A stretch of 64,000 nt of DNA from Caprella mutica (GCA_947561585.1 CANNZV010001048.1:124001-188000); one strand, 5' to 3'. Counted from the stretch's first letter, positions 38,218 through 49,370 are shown. Numbers and translations: made by a program. Notes: generated by a model not told the origin, from the letters alone.

Positions 38218-39821
38218 CACTGCGTTCGGCTTGATTATGCATATTGATTTTTTCATGATGAAATTAATAATGTTCACAATGTATTGGATGTCAACAGATA
38301 TATCAAAACTAGAAGACGTATTTTTAAAATTTTAATGCTTTAAACACTAATTTCACAATTCATAAACATAAAATAACAATATATTGACATTTTTGATTTG
38401 GTGTCCGTTCAGCTAGATTATGCAAGTGTTTAACTTAATCGAATTTTGAAGGTTTAAATGATAAACAAGGTTAATAATTTATCTTTATTTAATTAAAGAT
38501 GCACTAATAATGCCAAAAACATTCAAATACAACATGAAAGTTGACTAAAACTGTTTTATTTTAGGTGATTAATAAGAAATATGGCTATCACCAGTTTTGA
38601 TGATCTTCATGACCCGAGAATCAACTGATGATGTAAGTTTCTTGATTTCAGCTGGAGTTACAGTGGCATCAGCATCTTGTATTGCTCTCCACAGTTCAGC
38701 AGTACTTGTAAATTGCCTCCCGTCTTGATAAACACGCCTCTTGATTATTGCCCAATTGTTTTCGATGGGGTTCAGATCCGGGCTATTTGCTGGCCACACC
38801 ATTATCTTTTCCTTCCCGAAGCTGTAACTGTTAAGCCAGTTGTCAGTGAACTTTGCTTTATGTGCTGGAGCATTATCGTGCTGAAAAATTAATTTTTTTC
38901 TTCTCAGCAGTGGCTGGTTCTCTAACCATGGAAGAAGGAACTTATCCAGAAGCTCGCAATACGCTTTTGCATTGATTTTTACTCCTTCAGGAACCATGAA
39001 TGGCCCAATAATTGCGCTGCCTTGAATGCCAGCCCAAAACATTACTCCACCATCTCCTTGTTGGCGACGCATCCTCAGCCTTGGTTGACGTTGATCGAGG
39101 ACCCAACCACGTGCCCAGCCATCCGGTCCGTCCATGGTTGCACGACATTCATCAGTGAAGATAACATTGGAGAAGTTAAGCTTGTGATACCGTTCTGCCC
39201 ATTCAACTCGCTTTGCCTTGTGTTTCTTGCTGAGAAGTGGCCGTTTGATGGGGCTCTTCACCCTACCGATGGATTGGAGTGTCTTGCATCGCGTCGTTTT
39301 GCCCACTTTAGGGGCAGCTGCAGCATCGAAAATTGATTTGCTGGTCGCATTGGGATTCCTCGCCATCTCTCGCTTCAAATTACGGAGATCTCTTGGTGAA
39401 ACCTTCTTTAAGTGGGATCTTTCCGGTGTTTTTCTGCCAGTTTTCCCGGAAAACACGAAGGACTTTATTGTACGATGATCCCTGCCCATAATTCTTGAAA
39501 TTTCAAGTGTACCTTTACCTTCACCAAGCAGGGAAGTGATTCTAGCACGGGCCGCATTATTCAAGCCAGCTCTTTTACCCATGGTTGCAGAATACCGTCT
39601 GAAATTGACAGCTTGCTTAATCTAACTGAACGGTTGTCATAACAAAAAAATTGAAATTGATGCCAGAGCTTGTTTATAAAATGAAAAAATAGCACTCTAG
39701 GTATCCAAATGATAAAGTTAACTCACCACATTTACATAGATCTGTAAAAATGAAATTTAATGTAAAAATTATTATTTTTAAATAGAAAATTTTGGCATGC
39801 ATAATCAAACCGAACGCAGTG
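38218..39821 (-). mobile_element. Complete Tc1-type transposon with IR/DR ends
   Basis: The 1,604-bp element is flanked by TA at 38,216-38,217 and 39,822-39,823. The outer inverted repeats are CACTGCGTTCGGCTTGATTA at the left and its near-perfect inverse at the right. A second, related pair lies inside: CCGTTCAGCTAGATTATGCA at about 38,407, and its inverse CTTAATCTAACTGAACGG at about 39,616. Two direct-repeat sites per end is the IR/DR arrangement known from Sleeping Beauty-type Tc1 elements. The single transposase gene fills the middle. Confidence 0.93.
38569..39582 (-). CDS. Tc1-like transposase, intact, DD37E
   Basis: The 337-residue protein cuts and rejoins its own transposon ends (DDE nuclease). 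Residues 1-60 form the helix-turn-helix DNA-binding part, and LNNAARARITSLLGEGKGT starts the first one. The catalytic domain shows FTDE with D144, QHDNAPAH with D236, and SPDLNPIENNW with E274. There are 37 residues between D236 and E274, so the signature is DD37E and not the classical DD34E. GGVMFWAGI and GRD-type motifs also fit Tc1. Length is typical (about 340 aa). The ATG lies 240 bases inside the right end, between the inner and outer repeats, and the stop lies about 350 bases from the left end. There are no frameshifts, so the element may be recent or active. Base composition is less AT-rich than its surroundings. Confidence 0.95.
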   Translation of the reverse strand: MGKRAGLNNAARARITSLLGEGKGTLEISRIMGRDHRTIKSFVFSGKTGRKTPERSHLKKVSPRDLRNLKREMARNPNATSKSIFDAAAAPKVGKTTRCKTLQSIGRVKSPIKRPLLSKKHKAKRVEWAERYHKLNFSNVIFTDECRATMDGPDGWARGWVLDQRQPRLRMRRQQGDGGVMFWAGIQGSAIIGPFMVPEGVKINAKAYCELLDKFLLPWLENQPLLRRKKLIFQHDNAPAHKAKFTDNWLNSYSFGKEKIMVWPANSPDLNPIENNWAIIKRRVYQDGRQFTSTAELWRAIQDADATVTPAEIKKLTSSVDSRVMKIIKTGDSHISY

Positions 39822-40261
39822 TATATAACTTCTATAATAATAAATTTTGATTACTGCCTTCCAGTTTGTAAACTGATATCTAAACTAATTTTCCTAAATT
39901 ATTATATGTTAACTAACTTATTTAATCATCATACCTACCTAGCTGTTTTTTTTTCAGTGTCAATACCTTCTACATGGGGTATGGTCAAGAGCCCCCCCCC
40001 CCCCGGTGAAGAGCCCTATTAATCCTTATTTACCTAGTTAAACAAATGAAGAATTACTTAGATAGAAATAACTGAGAGTTACTAATGTAGTTTGTTGTAT
40101 CCGCTAGTTTGTTGTACTGCACACTTCATGATTGTTTAATGACCTGGCAGGTGGGTTCGGGGGGCGGCACGCTCCCCGATATACATATATTTTATGTCTA
40201 TTCAGTAATGAACTACAAAAGTGTCAATAAGGATTAAATAGTATAGGTAAACAAGGATTTA

Positions 40262-40412
40262 AAAACAGGGGGGCTCATGACCGGGGGGGGCTCTTGACCG
40301 GGGGGGGGGCTTATGACCTAGGGGGGCTCATGACCGGGGGGGGGGGGGCTCATGACCGGGGGGGGGGCTCATGACCGGGGGGGGGCTCATGACCGGGGGG
40401 GCATATGACCTA
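40262..40412. repeat. G-run tandem repeat, GGGGGGGCTCATGACC
   Basis: About seven or eight units of CTCATGACCGGGGGGGG with variable G-run length (7-12). A matching C-run with GGTCAAGAGCCCCCCC lies at 39,983-40,004, so the two could pair as an inverted repeat. Runs of this kind can form G-quadruplexes and are prone to assembly length errors. Confidence 0.85.
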
Positions 40413-40459
40413 CACCCCTTCTACATAGGCTAGGCAGTTACTGCGCTGTCCTCAGAATA

Positions 40460-40617
40460 GGGTAAGTTCCAAATTATCAGGCGATTTCAAATTTTCGGTC
40501 ACGTATGCAGTATAGTATATAGCTACCTAATAGCTAATTAAAATAAAAGTTAATTTAATATAGTTTTTCTTACGCAACCGAAAATGTGGAGCCGTCCGAT
40601 ATTTCGGAACTTATCCT
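40460..40617. mobile_element. Family A MITE, copy 6
   Basis: The left end GGGTAAGTTCCAAATTATCA and the right end ATTTCGGAACTTATCC are inverted. The inner boxes ATTTTCGGTCACG and CAACCGAAAATGTGGA are also inverted. The central palindrome is absent. This is the only copy outside the first 18 kb. Confidence 0.78.
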
Positions 40618-40921
40618 ATTATCTTAAGTAAAGTGGTCTGATAATCTATATATTTTAAAACTAGTTGGTGTACCTATAGGTAGGGTTACACAGCCAAATT
40701 CGGTTCTTTAATTCCTAATTGTGACCCTATTAAGAGAGTCTCAAAATCATTCTGAAATTAGTTTAGCTATAAACTGAATTGTTGAACATCATAATTTAAG
40801 CTCAATTTATGATAGGTTCTATTCATTTCACGAGTGCCTTGAAGTCATGATGGTTATTAATGTTTCTGAGATAAGAGACCGCAGTTAGTTAAAGTGCCGC
40901 AATTTACCTACTTGACCCTAG

Positions 40922-41638
40922 TTTTCTATGACTATGAGAACTCCAACCAGGGAGATAGTCGGAGGAGAACACCGTCCAGGGATTTATCAAAGAGAACTCT
41001 AACCAGAGGTGAGCCTTTTGATATATTATACTTTCTTGGTATTTAATTAAAGTCTACATTATGAGTGTATAATGAACAAAATTATGAAGATTAGCTAGAA
41101 AAATCCATTGCATTTATTAGAGCTAAATTTATACTGCATCTGAAGATTTATAATTAGTTTAACATTTTATATAAATAATTTACCTATATGAAAGAATTCT
41201 CAGTTAATAATTTTTTTCATTTCTTTATTAATATATGGTTTTCTATATTTTCTGAATCTACTTTCAGATCTTGATGAAGAATTGATGAAGTAGATCAACG
41301 TCATCAACTATCGGAGTCCTCTTCAATTCCTTTGAATGGTTCAGGAACAATTATGCTAGGTCAAAGTAAGTATTTGAAAATATTAGATGATTTCTAAATA
41401 TGTATTTGCAATATGATTAGCTCCTACTTTTTCATATGCTTTTAGGGATTCCCGACATGAAAAGAATATCGAAGCTGTCGCTATCTCATCACAAAAGGAA
41501 AAAGAGTAGGTGATGTTATTGATAATGTATATGAACGATACTGTGAATTTTTATTCAATATATATTAATATACGAATATCTTATTTCAGGAATTGGCAAC
41601 CTACAGTCGTGAAAGGAAGTGACGAGAATTCAAATTAA
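40922..41638 (+). CDS. Candidate four-exon 3' end of a small unknown gene
   Basis: Four short exons join into one open frame: 40,922-41,008; 41,294-41,365; 41,446-41,506; 41,590-41,638. Donors are AGAG|GTGAGC, TCAAA|GTAAGT and AAAGA|GTAGGT. Acceptors are GACCCTAG, GAAGTAG (or the better CTTTCAG 26 bases earlier), GCTTTTAG and TTATTTCAG. Pieces of the product are NSNQGDSRRRTPSRDLSKRT, SESSSIPLNGSGTIMLGQ, RIPDMKKNIEAVAISSQKEK and ENWQPTVVKGSDENSN followed by TAA. AATAAA begins 10 bases after the stop. Using the stronger acceptor of exon 2 would stop the upstream frame, but an in-frame ATG at 41,352 still opens exons 2-4. The phases are consistent, which is hard to get by chance. I recognise no family. 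Upstream exons were not found. Confidence 0.5.
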
Positions 41639-41648
41639 ACTTCTAAAT

Positions 41649-41654
41649 AATAAA
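41649..41654 (+). terminator. AATAAA poly(A) signal after the four-exon cluster
   Basis: A perfect AATAAA lies 10 bases downstream of the TAA at 41,636-41,638. Such hexamers are common by chance in AT-rich DNA, so the weight comes from its position directly after the stop. Confidence 0.4.
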
Positions 41655-42249
41655 TCTAAAACTTAAATGTTTATATTTCGTTTTCAATTTGACCTTGGTA
41701 ATTCTATTAGCATATTTCAATATCAGTGCCTATGAGTAAGATGAATTGCACTAAAATATGGTTTAGAAGATAAAGGCTTTATCATTAATTTATTATTCAT
41801 TAAGTCATAGTACAATTGCAGCATATCAAAGATTTATCAACTTTTGTAATCTAGCCTGGTTAATTAATTCATCTAGCCTACCTATTTATCACTACGTAAA
41901 GTTATTTATGTCATCTAACTACTTATTTATAAACTGACCTGATGAGATTACTTATTCAATCTAATCTATTAATTTACAACTGATAACCATATATCAATTC
42001 ATAGGATCGAAAACATTTCAAAAAGCAAATAGGTCTGGGTGATCAATTATTTTTTAAAATTGAAATAGTATGCATATCACAGAAGCAAAAGTAGAAAATA
42101 AATGTGAACATGTTAGATTTGGTCCCAGAAAATAAATATTCTAATCTAATTGATACCGGGACCTAGCTCGAGATTATAATTTAATAGAGTAAATATAGTG
42201 ACTGAAAAAGCCTTGTAAAAAGTGTGGCTACTGCTAACCTGACCGATAT

Positions 42250-42800
42250 TTCAACCTACACTATAATAGTTGATATACATTTACTTATTTTACAAGTAGT
42301 TGATATAACCAACACGAGAAGATGATACAACCTACACGAGTAGTTGATATAACCAAAACGAGTAGTTGATATAACCTAACCGAGTAGTTGATATAACCTA
42401 CACGAGTAGTTAATGTAACCTACACGAGTAGTTGGTATAACCTACACGAGTAGTTGGTATTACCTACACGAGTAGTTAGTATAACCTACACGAGTGTCGA
42501 GTAGTTGGTATAACCTACACAAGCAGTTGGTATAACCTACACGAGTAGTTGATATAACCAACACCGGCAACACGAGTAGTTGATATAACCTAACCGAGTA
42601 GTTGATATAACCTACATGAGTAGTTGATATCACCTATACGAGTAGTTAATGTAACCTACACGAGTAGTTGGTATAACCTACACGACTAGTTGGTATAACC
42701 TACACAAGCAGTTGGTATAAACTACACGAGTAGTTGGTATAACCTACACGAGTAGTTGGTATAACACATAGGAGTGATTGGAGAAACATACACAAGTAGT
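42250..42800. repeat. Tandem repeat of about 21 bp, about 24 copies, diverged
   Basis: The unit is GTAGTTGATATAACCTACAC with GA. GATAT/GGTAT and ACACGA/ACCGA variants are mixed. It lies near the right end of the proposed CACTA-like element and is related to the inverse of the left-side repeat. Confidence 0.9.
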
Positions 42801-44092
42801 TGATGTGACCTTGTTCTGTAGTTGTTTTAACCATTACATATAATTGGTTCAACCATCACGAGCAGTTTTGACTATCACAGGTAGTTGTTGTGACCATCGG
42901 GAATTGAAAATAATCAACTCACATATGTGTTGTTTTAACCAACGTCAATTTAACTCATATTAAATAGTCCCTGCAACTCACCACGTAGGTAGGCGCACAG
43001 ATAAACCATAAAATTTAGTCAAAACAAATCAAATATGATTTGATTCAACTAATCCTTTCTCTGTGTGTATGTCTATTTATACGGTACACCCATACACAGG
43101 CTATACTATAATCTGTTAGAACTTACAAACTAATAGCATGAAACTTTTTTAATAAATCTAAGGTTTATTTAAAATACAGAATGTGAAATCATTTCCCGAA
43201 ATAACAACAGCCCACTAAACCAAATGTCTCGTTTCTGAGACGTAATGATTGATTACAGGAGATCTCTCTCGTCAGTAGATGTTAATCATAGCTAGACATC
43301 CTGCAAAGCCCCCGGAGTCTAAAGGGGGGAGAATAAGAATTCTTGTAATTTCAGGTCTTGAACATATAGTGGTATAAGACGGCAGTATGATTTTTCCCCG
43401 CCGGTCTTTTCCCTGCCAGGACTGGTAGCCGGTAAATTGCTCGAAAACAATATTGCTTGAAAGACAATTGCTCGAAAACAATTGCTTGAAAAACAAGCGC
43501 TCGAATGAACAATTGCTCGAAAGAACAATTGCTCGAACGAACAATAGATCGAATAAACAATAGCTCAAATTATCATATTGCTCGAATGAACAAAATTGCT
43601 AGAATTATAAAATTGTGCAGTTTTAAATTTTATAATAGTCACTTATTCGTGAAGTGGAGCTGCACCTATCAATCCTTGTTTCTTTTTAGTAATTGATCAG
43701 TAATCATTCTATAAATTATTTTGATTATTACTAATTCTGCATAAATTTTTTTCCTAGAAACCGTTTGTGTCGTCATCTCGTATGTAACATGTGAATTGGA
43801 ATCATGTGGTGAATCAGTACTATTCATGTTTTTTTTATCATAAAACCCGAAAAAATTTGTAGATTGATTTCTTACTAGCCTATATGTATGTGGCACCTCA
43901 ACAGGTGAAATAACTCAAAGTTATGGCATAGTAATTTTTCATCACGAAAGTAAAGTTGCAATATATATATATATGAAAGCTATTCAGTTAAAGATTGAGT
44001 TAATAGTGGTTGAATATTTTAAAACTTTTGTGGGTGAAATGTAAGGTATTTTTGGTGATCTGCTAGGGTGTTATGAGTATTTTACTTACGGT

Positions 44093-46321
44093 ATCACAAG
44101 AAATTATTCCCCGTAACATGGATACGTACCTGTAATACCTTACCTAAGATTACGCCCAAGAACATACCGCACCTAGGATACCCTGTGATTTCTGGATACC
44201 AATCTGATACATTGTATATAACTGTTATTAACTGAAGTTCAGTTTATTGTAAGGAATAGTTTATTTGATAATCTCTCCTATATAATTTTGTGTTAGCTAT
44301 CAATTTTTCTTTTTGTAATATTTAATAATAATGTGACATTCGTAAAGTTGTGATTGTTTGAATGTGGTGACTGTAATAATGATAGTACTATTACCAGTAC
44401 TATGATATGTATACTGGTAGTTATAAAATCTTCAGACCGGTTTGTTATTTGAAGTTAATTATTTTGTGACTTTGAAATAAAACAGTGTCATTGGATATTT
44501 CCCTTCTGCTCAAATGTTTGTGGTTTTAGAATGGTTGTTTGACAATAATATTTATTGCTTTAAGAGAGTGAATAAGAGTTTCAAACTCTGTTACATGTAA
44601 TGCATTTGGTGAGGGTAATTAACCACCTTCTGTTTTCTCTAGACCAGAGGTTTCTGTGGTTTACTTTATAGAAATAAAGAGCTCTTGAGGTTTCATGTAT
44701 CCTAACAGATTTCAAGTTTGATGTTTCTTTTCTGTGAGAAAGTAATTAGTTTAGTCGGAAATATAGGAGGAGTTATTTTTGAATTGGTCAGTTTCTATTA
44801 GTTGAGGGTAGAATTAGGGACAGCCTACAGGAGGGTTGAGAACCAATCGGAATTGGGGAAGTGAGATCAGCAGCATCATACGTTTGGATTTGGGTGGAGT
44901 TTTAGATGAATCTGGGGAGTATATAAGCGGTGGATTGAGATTATGAAGGAGTCCTACTCTGTCTGTCGTCACTCTCTGCTTACAAGAGTGTCTTAAGTAG
45001 TTTACCGGTCTGGATAAGACCCCGGTGGGGTGAAGTCTTCTCTCACCCCAGCCTTAGGTGACCATCGCAGGACTTAGTCGATGAAGATCTCCGCCCGTCA
45101 TAGTGGTGGAGATAGGATCCTTAGCAAGTGGTTGAATATGGCAATTCAATGGATCCCAGCAGCAGAGGTTGTATTCTTTACGGCAGAGTCAAAGCCAAAC
45201 GAGACAGGATGAGGGGACCAGCAACTGAAGTCTATGCAAAATAACTTCTGACGTTGCAGAACAACTTCTCATGATGCAGAGCAGACATTCAATAAGCAGT
45301 AGGAGTCTGAAGCCAGAGTCACCATCATCGTACCGAGATTTGCACGAGTTGTCGTCCACGTCAATTGACAAAATTCCAGTGGAGGACTTCAGCCGTTCCC
45401 AAAACACTAGTACAGTGGTTCCGAAGAGTTTCCAGCCGCATCAACTCCATTAGAAATTCAGTAACCCCATCCGTATTTCCTCAGTGATTGTGTCAGTGTT
45501 TATTTGTGAAAAGTATACTCTCAACCTACAAAGCTTGAGCCATGTTGTAAGTTAAACTCTTCCATAGGTAGATATTTGATTAATTGAATTAAGTGTACGA
45601 TGTATATGTAGGATTTACTCTTTCTCGAACCTTTTGTCTGATCTATTACTTAATTAGAGTACACCTAATTTAAACTATGATTGTGTTTCATTTAACCTTG
45701 TTATTTTGGTACGATATTTGATTTGATGCCATTTAATGATGTGAAGATATTGATGATTATTATTGACAAGTAACGTAAACAGTAAATTAAACAAATTGAT
45801 TATTCTTTCTAGGGAGAATCGTAACCCACGTAAATAAATGCCCGCTCGGCACTAAGTAATAACCACGCTACCATGTGAATGAAAGAACTTGAATACTGGA
45901 TATATTGAATATGAATATTGAAATAGAGAAATGCCTGCCCGGCAAGAAATAAAGAAACACCCCCCCCCTCAGGGACCCCGAACATACAGATACAAAGAAG
46001 ATTGTGTGTAGTTCTTAAATACTAGAATAAAAATTTCTAAGTAAAAGTGCCATGTTTCTGACTACTGATTAATAAAAAGAAAATGATTGACATCCTTGAC
46101 AAGGTGGGAAGTAGTAAGTTCTATAAAAAGATTGTTGATTTTGAATGGCGAGATATATTTAATTACCTGTTTATTTATTACTTAAGGACTATTTTACTAT
46201 ATATATATTTTCTAATTCAAAAAATATATTAGGTTAGGCCAATGTCATTCATGGTAAAAAAGGTCTCAACTCAATTTATTTTTCTTTATATTTCAGTTAT
46301 ATCAAACATCAAACCATCGTC
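44093..46321. other. Left interior of the Mutator-like element
   Basis: Contains a less AT-rich stretch (44,900-45,470) behind a TATA-like motif. A 60-codon frame at 45,271-45,453 reads RSLKPESPSSYRDLHELSS and has no family I know. This could be a captured host fragment, the start of the element's own transcript or a solo LTR. I could not find paired LTR ends. Confidence 0.35.
44920..44927 (+). promoter_or_regulatory. TATA-box-like motif
   Basis: TATATAAG followed by CGGTGG. About 30-100 bases downstream begins a less AT-rich segment (CTCTGTCTGTCGTCACTCTC). The arrangement resembles a core promoter, but no transcript start can be shown. Confidence 0.3.
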
Positions 46322-47418
46322 ATGGCTTTAAACTTTGTGATGAGTGAAAAAGGAAAGAGTCAATTATGTTTAGAAGGATATCAATATATCAAAGATAAAA
46401 CTGTGAATAGAAAGATTTACTGGAAATGTGCCGAAAGTAGAAAAAACTAATATCATTAAACTAAGTGGAAATCCCAATCACGCAGGAGACGCTGCAGAAA
46501 TGAAGGCCGCAAAGATAATGGACAAAGTAAGAGAACAGGCTGCATATAGACAAGAAACCCTGCATCATATATAGTATCATGTGCTTCCGTGAAAATATCT
46601 GGTACTGCAGCAGTTAAGCTTTCTTCAGTAGGGGCAATAAAAAGAACCATACGTAATGTACGAAGAAGAAAAGATGCAGCACCTGCTTCACCTACTAGCT
46701 ACTTGGATCTTATTATCCCCTAGGAATAAACGGTTATATACCAAATCTATTGTAGGAGATACATTTCTTATCTATGACTCTGGTCCTATAGTTGATCGTA
46801 TTTTGATATTTTAAACTCTGAGCAATCTCGACTTCCTGGCGCACTCTGATTTGAGGTTTGCTGATGGCACCATTAAATCTGCGTCTACAATTTTTGGACA
46901 AATATATACAATGCATGGGGTGATGGCTGGTAAGACTCTCCCACTAGTGTATGCCTTATTAACAAATAAAACTGAAAAAAAATTCCTAAAAGCTCTTAAG
47001 GAAAATATCCCCAATTTCCCGCCGAATTCGATTATGATCGACTTTGAACGTGCTATGGTTGAAGCCATAGAACAAGAATTCAATTAAGAGAGCTACCTGC
47101 AATGGATGTTTTTTCATTTTGGACAAGCCCTGTATCACAGTCTCTGATACACTTTTTCCTGAAGATCTACAAGAAATTGTTGACTATATTGAGGACACGT
47201 GGATTGGGCAGCCTCTTAGACGAAACCATAGACGTGCTCCTTTATTTAAACATGAAATGTGGAATTGTTTTGATAACGTCATGGAAGAGAGGCCGAAAAC
47301 TAATAATTCAATATGGAAATTTATAGACGGGTTAAAAAGAGAACAAAGTTTGAAAGAAATGACAATTGAACAGTATTTGGGTGGTCAAAATAAATCTGAA
47401 GGAAAAAAAATATCGTGA
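46322..47418 (+). pseudogene. FLYWCH/MULE transposase, broken
   Basis: An ATG at 46,322 opens a FLYWCH zinc finger (MSEKGKSQLCLEGYQYI, then KIYWKCAE); the frame stops at about 46,448. Further pieces in order and in shifting frames are: NHAGDAAEMKAAKIMDKVRE; SVGAIKRTIRNVRRRKDAAP; FLIYDSGPIVDRILIF; then DLRFADGTIKSASTIFGQIY with the first catalytic Asp (FADGT), GKTLPLVYALLTNKTE and SIMIDFERAMVEAIEQEF with the second Asp. After a stop and a shift come FFHFGQALYHSL, EDTWIGQPLRRNHRRAPLF, HEMWNCFDNVMEERPKTNNS and IWKFIDGLKREQSLKEMTIE. This is the standard order of animal FLYWCH-type Mutator transposases. At least three frame breaks and several stops make it non-functional. It is the former transposase of the enclosing element. 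Confidence 0.9.
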
Positions 47419-48204
47419 CAGCGCAACGAGGTTAAAAAACATTGTATCAACGTATCATCAACGAATTAATTTCGAAATTTACTTGATAAATATCGCATAT
47501 AACATTTCTTATTAAATTAATTTTTCAGTTTAAGAATTTGTTCAAAATTTAGCGGGGTCTATTAGAGTTTCTTCGTCTAATTGAAATTAAATTGTTAGTC
47601 TATTAAAAACATCTTTGATATGATGCGTATGGGATTGTGCTTGTATTCAATGAACACTTGTAAATGGTGTTGGCGGGGTTGAATGATTGTAGTAGTCCAA
47701 CTCTCATAAGGGATGTATATTTATCAACTTGAATACAGCAATGAAGTATAACATGGTAGGGATGAGTTCGGACCAGACCAACCCGGACGGGCCGGTCTGA
47801 AGTCCTTACTCTAAGTACTGACTCTTACTGACTGCCAACTGACTACAACTCTCTACTCACTACTAACTACTGGCTCTAGTTACATAATTCCTTGCCTTTA
47901 TATACCTCTAAGCATCTTAACCGGAAACCACTAATGAGCTAAGACCCCGTCCATAACTTGGTCGCTCAAAACCACATGAGTCTAAAACTAATTATTAGAT
48001 CACATAGAAAATATATCCTTTATTCTTACAAGTATTTCTAAGCTGTCCTTACACCTCATTAAATCTTTTATTACTTCGTGGGAAAGATACCTTGACTCTA
48101 TAGACAGCTAGACACATTTTATTACTTTAAGACTTATTTTAGATCTATGTGTTTCTAATATATTTTTAGCTAATTCAGAATGCTACAGATATATAAATAA
48201 TAAC
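47419..48204. other. Interior of the Mutator-like element, 3' of the transposase
   Basis: No frame or repeat recognised. A less AT-rich patch occurs near 47,760-47,890. Confidence 0.35.
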
Positions 48205-48462
48205 TAAGTGGGTACCCGTGCAAATTGCACGGTTACGTGCATATATTATTATATAGTTTTTTTATTCTAATATTTAAAGAGGGGGGGGGGGTGCGTCTAA
48301 TTTTAATATCAAATATTTTTTCATTATATCATAAATAACCAATGATTAGTTACGGATATGAAATGCTTCGTCTCAAATCACTGTATTTTCAGAGAAAATA
48401 GGGTTTTTATTAGTTAACATAAGCTTATGCGATCATCTCATAGATGGCGCTGTTTACATTAT

Positions 48463-48480
48463 TTCCAGAACGTTCCAGAA
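48463..48480. promoter_or_regulatory. Four-unit heat-shock element motif
   Basis: TTCCAGAACGTTCCAGAA is a perfect alternation of TTC and GAA with 2-base spacing (four units), the HSF trimer site consensus. A further imperfect GAACAATCTTC follows. It lies about 260 bases inside the hairpin end of the Helitron-like element. Function is untested. Confidence 0.5.
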
Positions 48481-49370
48481 CAATCTTCATGAACGTTTAC
48501 GGAATGTCTAATTATCTTCCCAAATAAGCTGTAAATAAATAAATTTGTGATTTATATACAATATTGAATATACTAACAAATAAAGTATTTTTAGAGTTAT
48601 AATTAATAATATCAATCGCAGATATACTAAAGTTTTTGCATAACGTTTGTGAAATCACAGCAAGATGGCGTCAATGACTCGAGCAAAGTTATGCTATTTG
48701 TCACTAGATGGCGCTTTTTCAAAATAAATTAAATTTCCTTTTCTTTAATAAGTATTATTTAGATGAACAGAGTATGTAATCATACATAATTGAATATGCT
48801 GATTCCATTAAAACGCATATCAACAAATGTTTGATTTTACCCGCACCCTCTCTTTAAGTACATTACTTATCGTATTTGTTCATACACATTACATATCCCG
48901 TTTTCTATTACATTTCATAAGAATTAGGTACCAGTAAAGAATAATTTTCCGCCCCTTGACGCTTGAAATAGAAGAAATAAAATTCACATATATACCTAGG
49001 TAGCAGCTGATATTCAATTTATTAAATAAATTAATATAATTATGTAAAATAACTAAAATTCGTTACCAATTGATTATAAATATAATTTATTTCGAATATT
49101 TATTCATATTCCGACCCGTTAATATCGATATTAAAATTAATTAATATATTTTCAATCGTGCAAAATATTTCCTTTATTTTCGTGAGGAAAAATGATAACC
49201 AGCGTAGAATTTTATTTTTCATTTTCTAATTTTCGTCATATCTTGAAAAATAATTCGATTTTCGAAAAACTGTTAACGCAGTCATTTTTGTAGACCATTT
49301 TTACATATTGTAGATATTTTTCCGATTCGATTAAATGCAAATTTTATTTTTTCATTTATTTCCTATGTTA

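Larger units (their letters stand above)
37331..43075. mobile_element. Possible 5.7-kb CACTA-like element
   Basis: The left boundary has ACACAGAGAAAA and the right boundary the inverse TTTCTCTGTGTGT. Just inside both ends are arrays of a related motif in opposite orientation: GTTAAATCAACTATGACATA on the left (37.4-37.9 kb), and GTAGTTGATATAACCTACAC on the right (42.2-42.8 kb), whose inverse reads GGTTATATCAACTACTCG. CAC-type ends with inverted subterminal arrays are the pattern of CACTA/EnSpm elements, but the exact tip sequence does not match and no transposase is seen. It encloses a Tc1 element, a family A MITE and four small exons. The boundaries are tentative. Confidence 0.35.

Noticed and set aside
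38677..39478. Plus-strand frames of 71-104 codons
   Set aside because: Shadows of the intact Tc1 transposase on the minus strand.
43272..43696. Several 63-98 codon frames rich in SSNC/FEQL repeats
   Set aside because: They read through the tandem CAATTGCTCGAA units of the Mutator-like arm; the mirror frame appears in the other arm near 52.2 kb.
44222..45980. Solo LTR around the TATATAAG motif
   Set aside because: No TG...CA ends with a flanking duplication could be found, and no second LTR, primer site or gag/pol is present.
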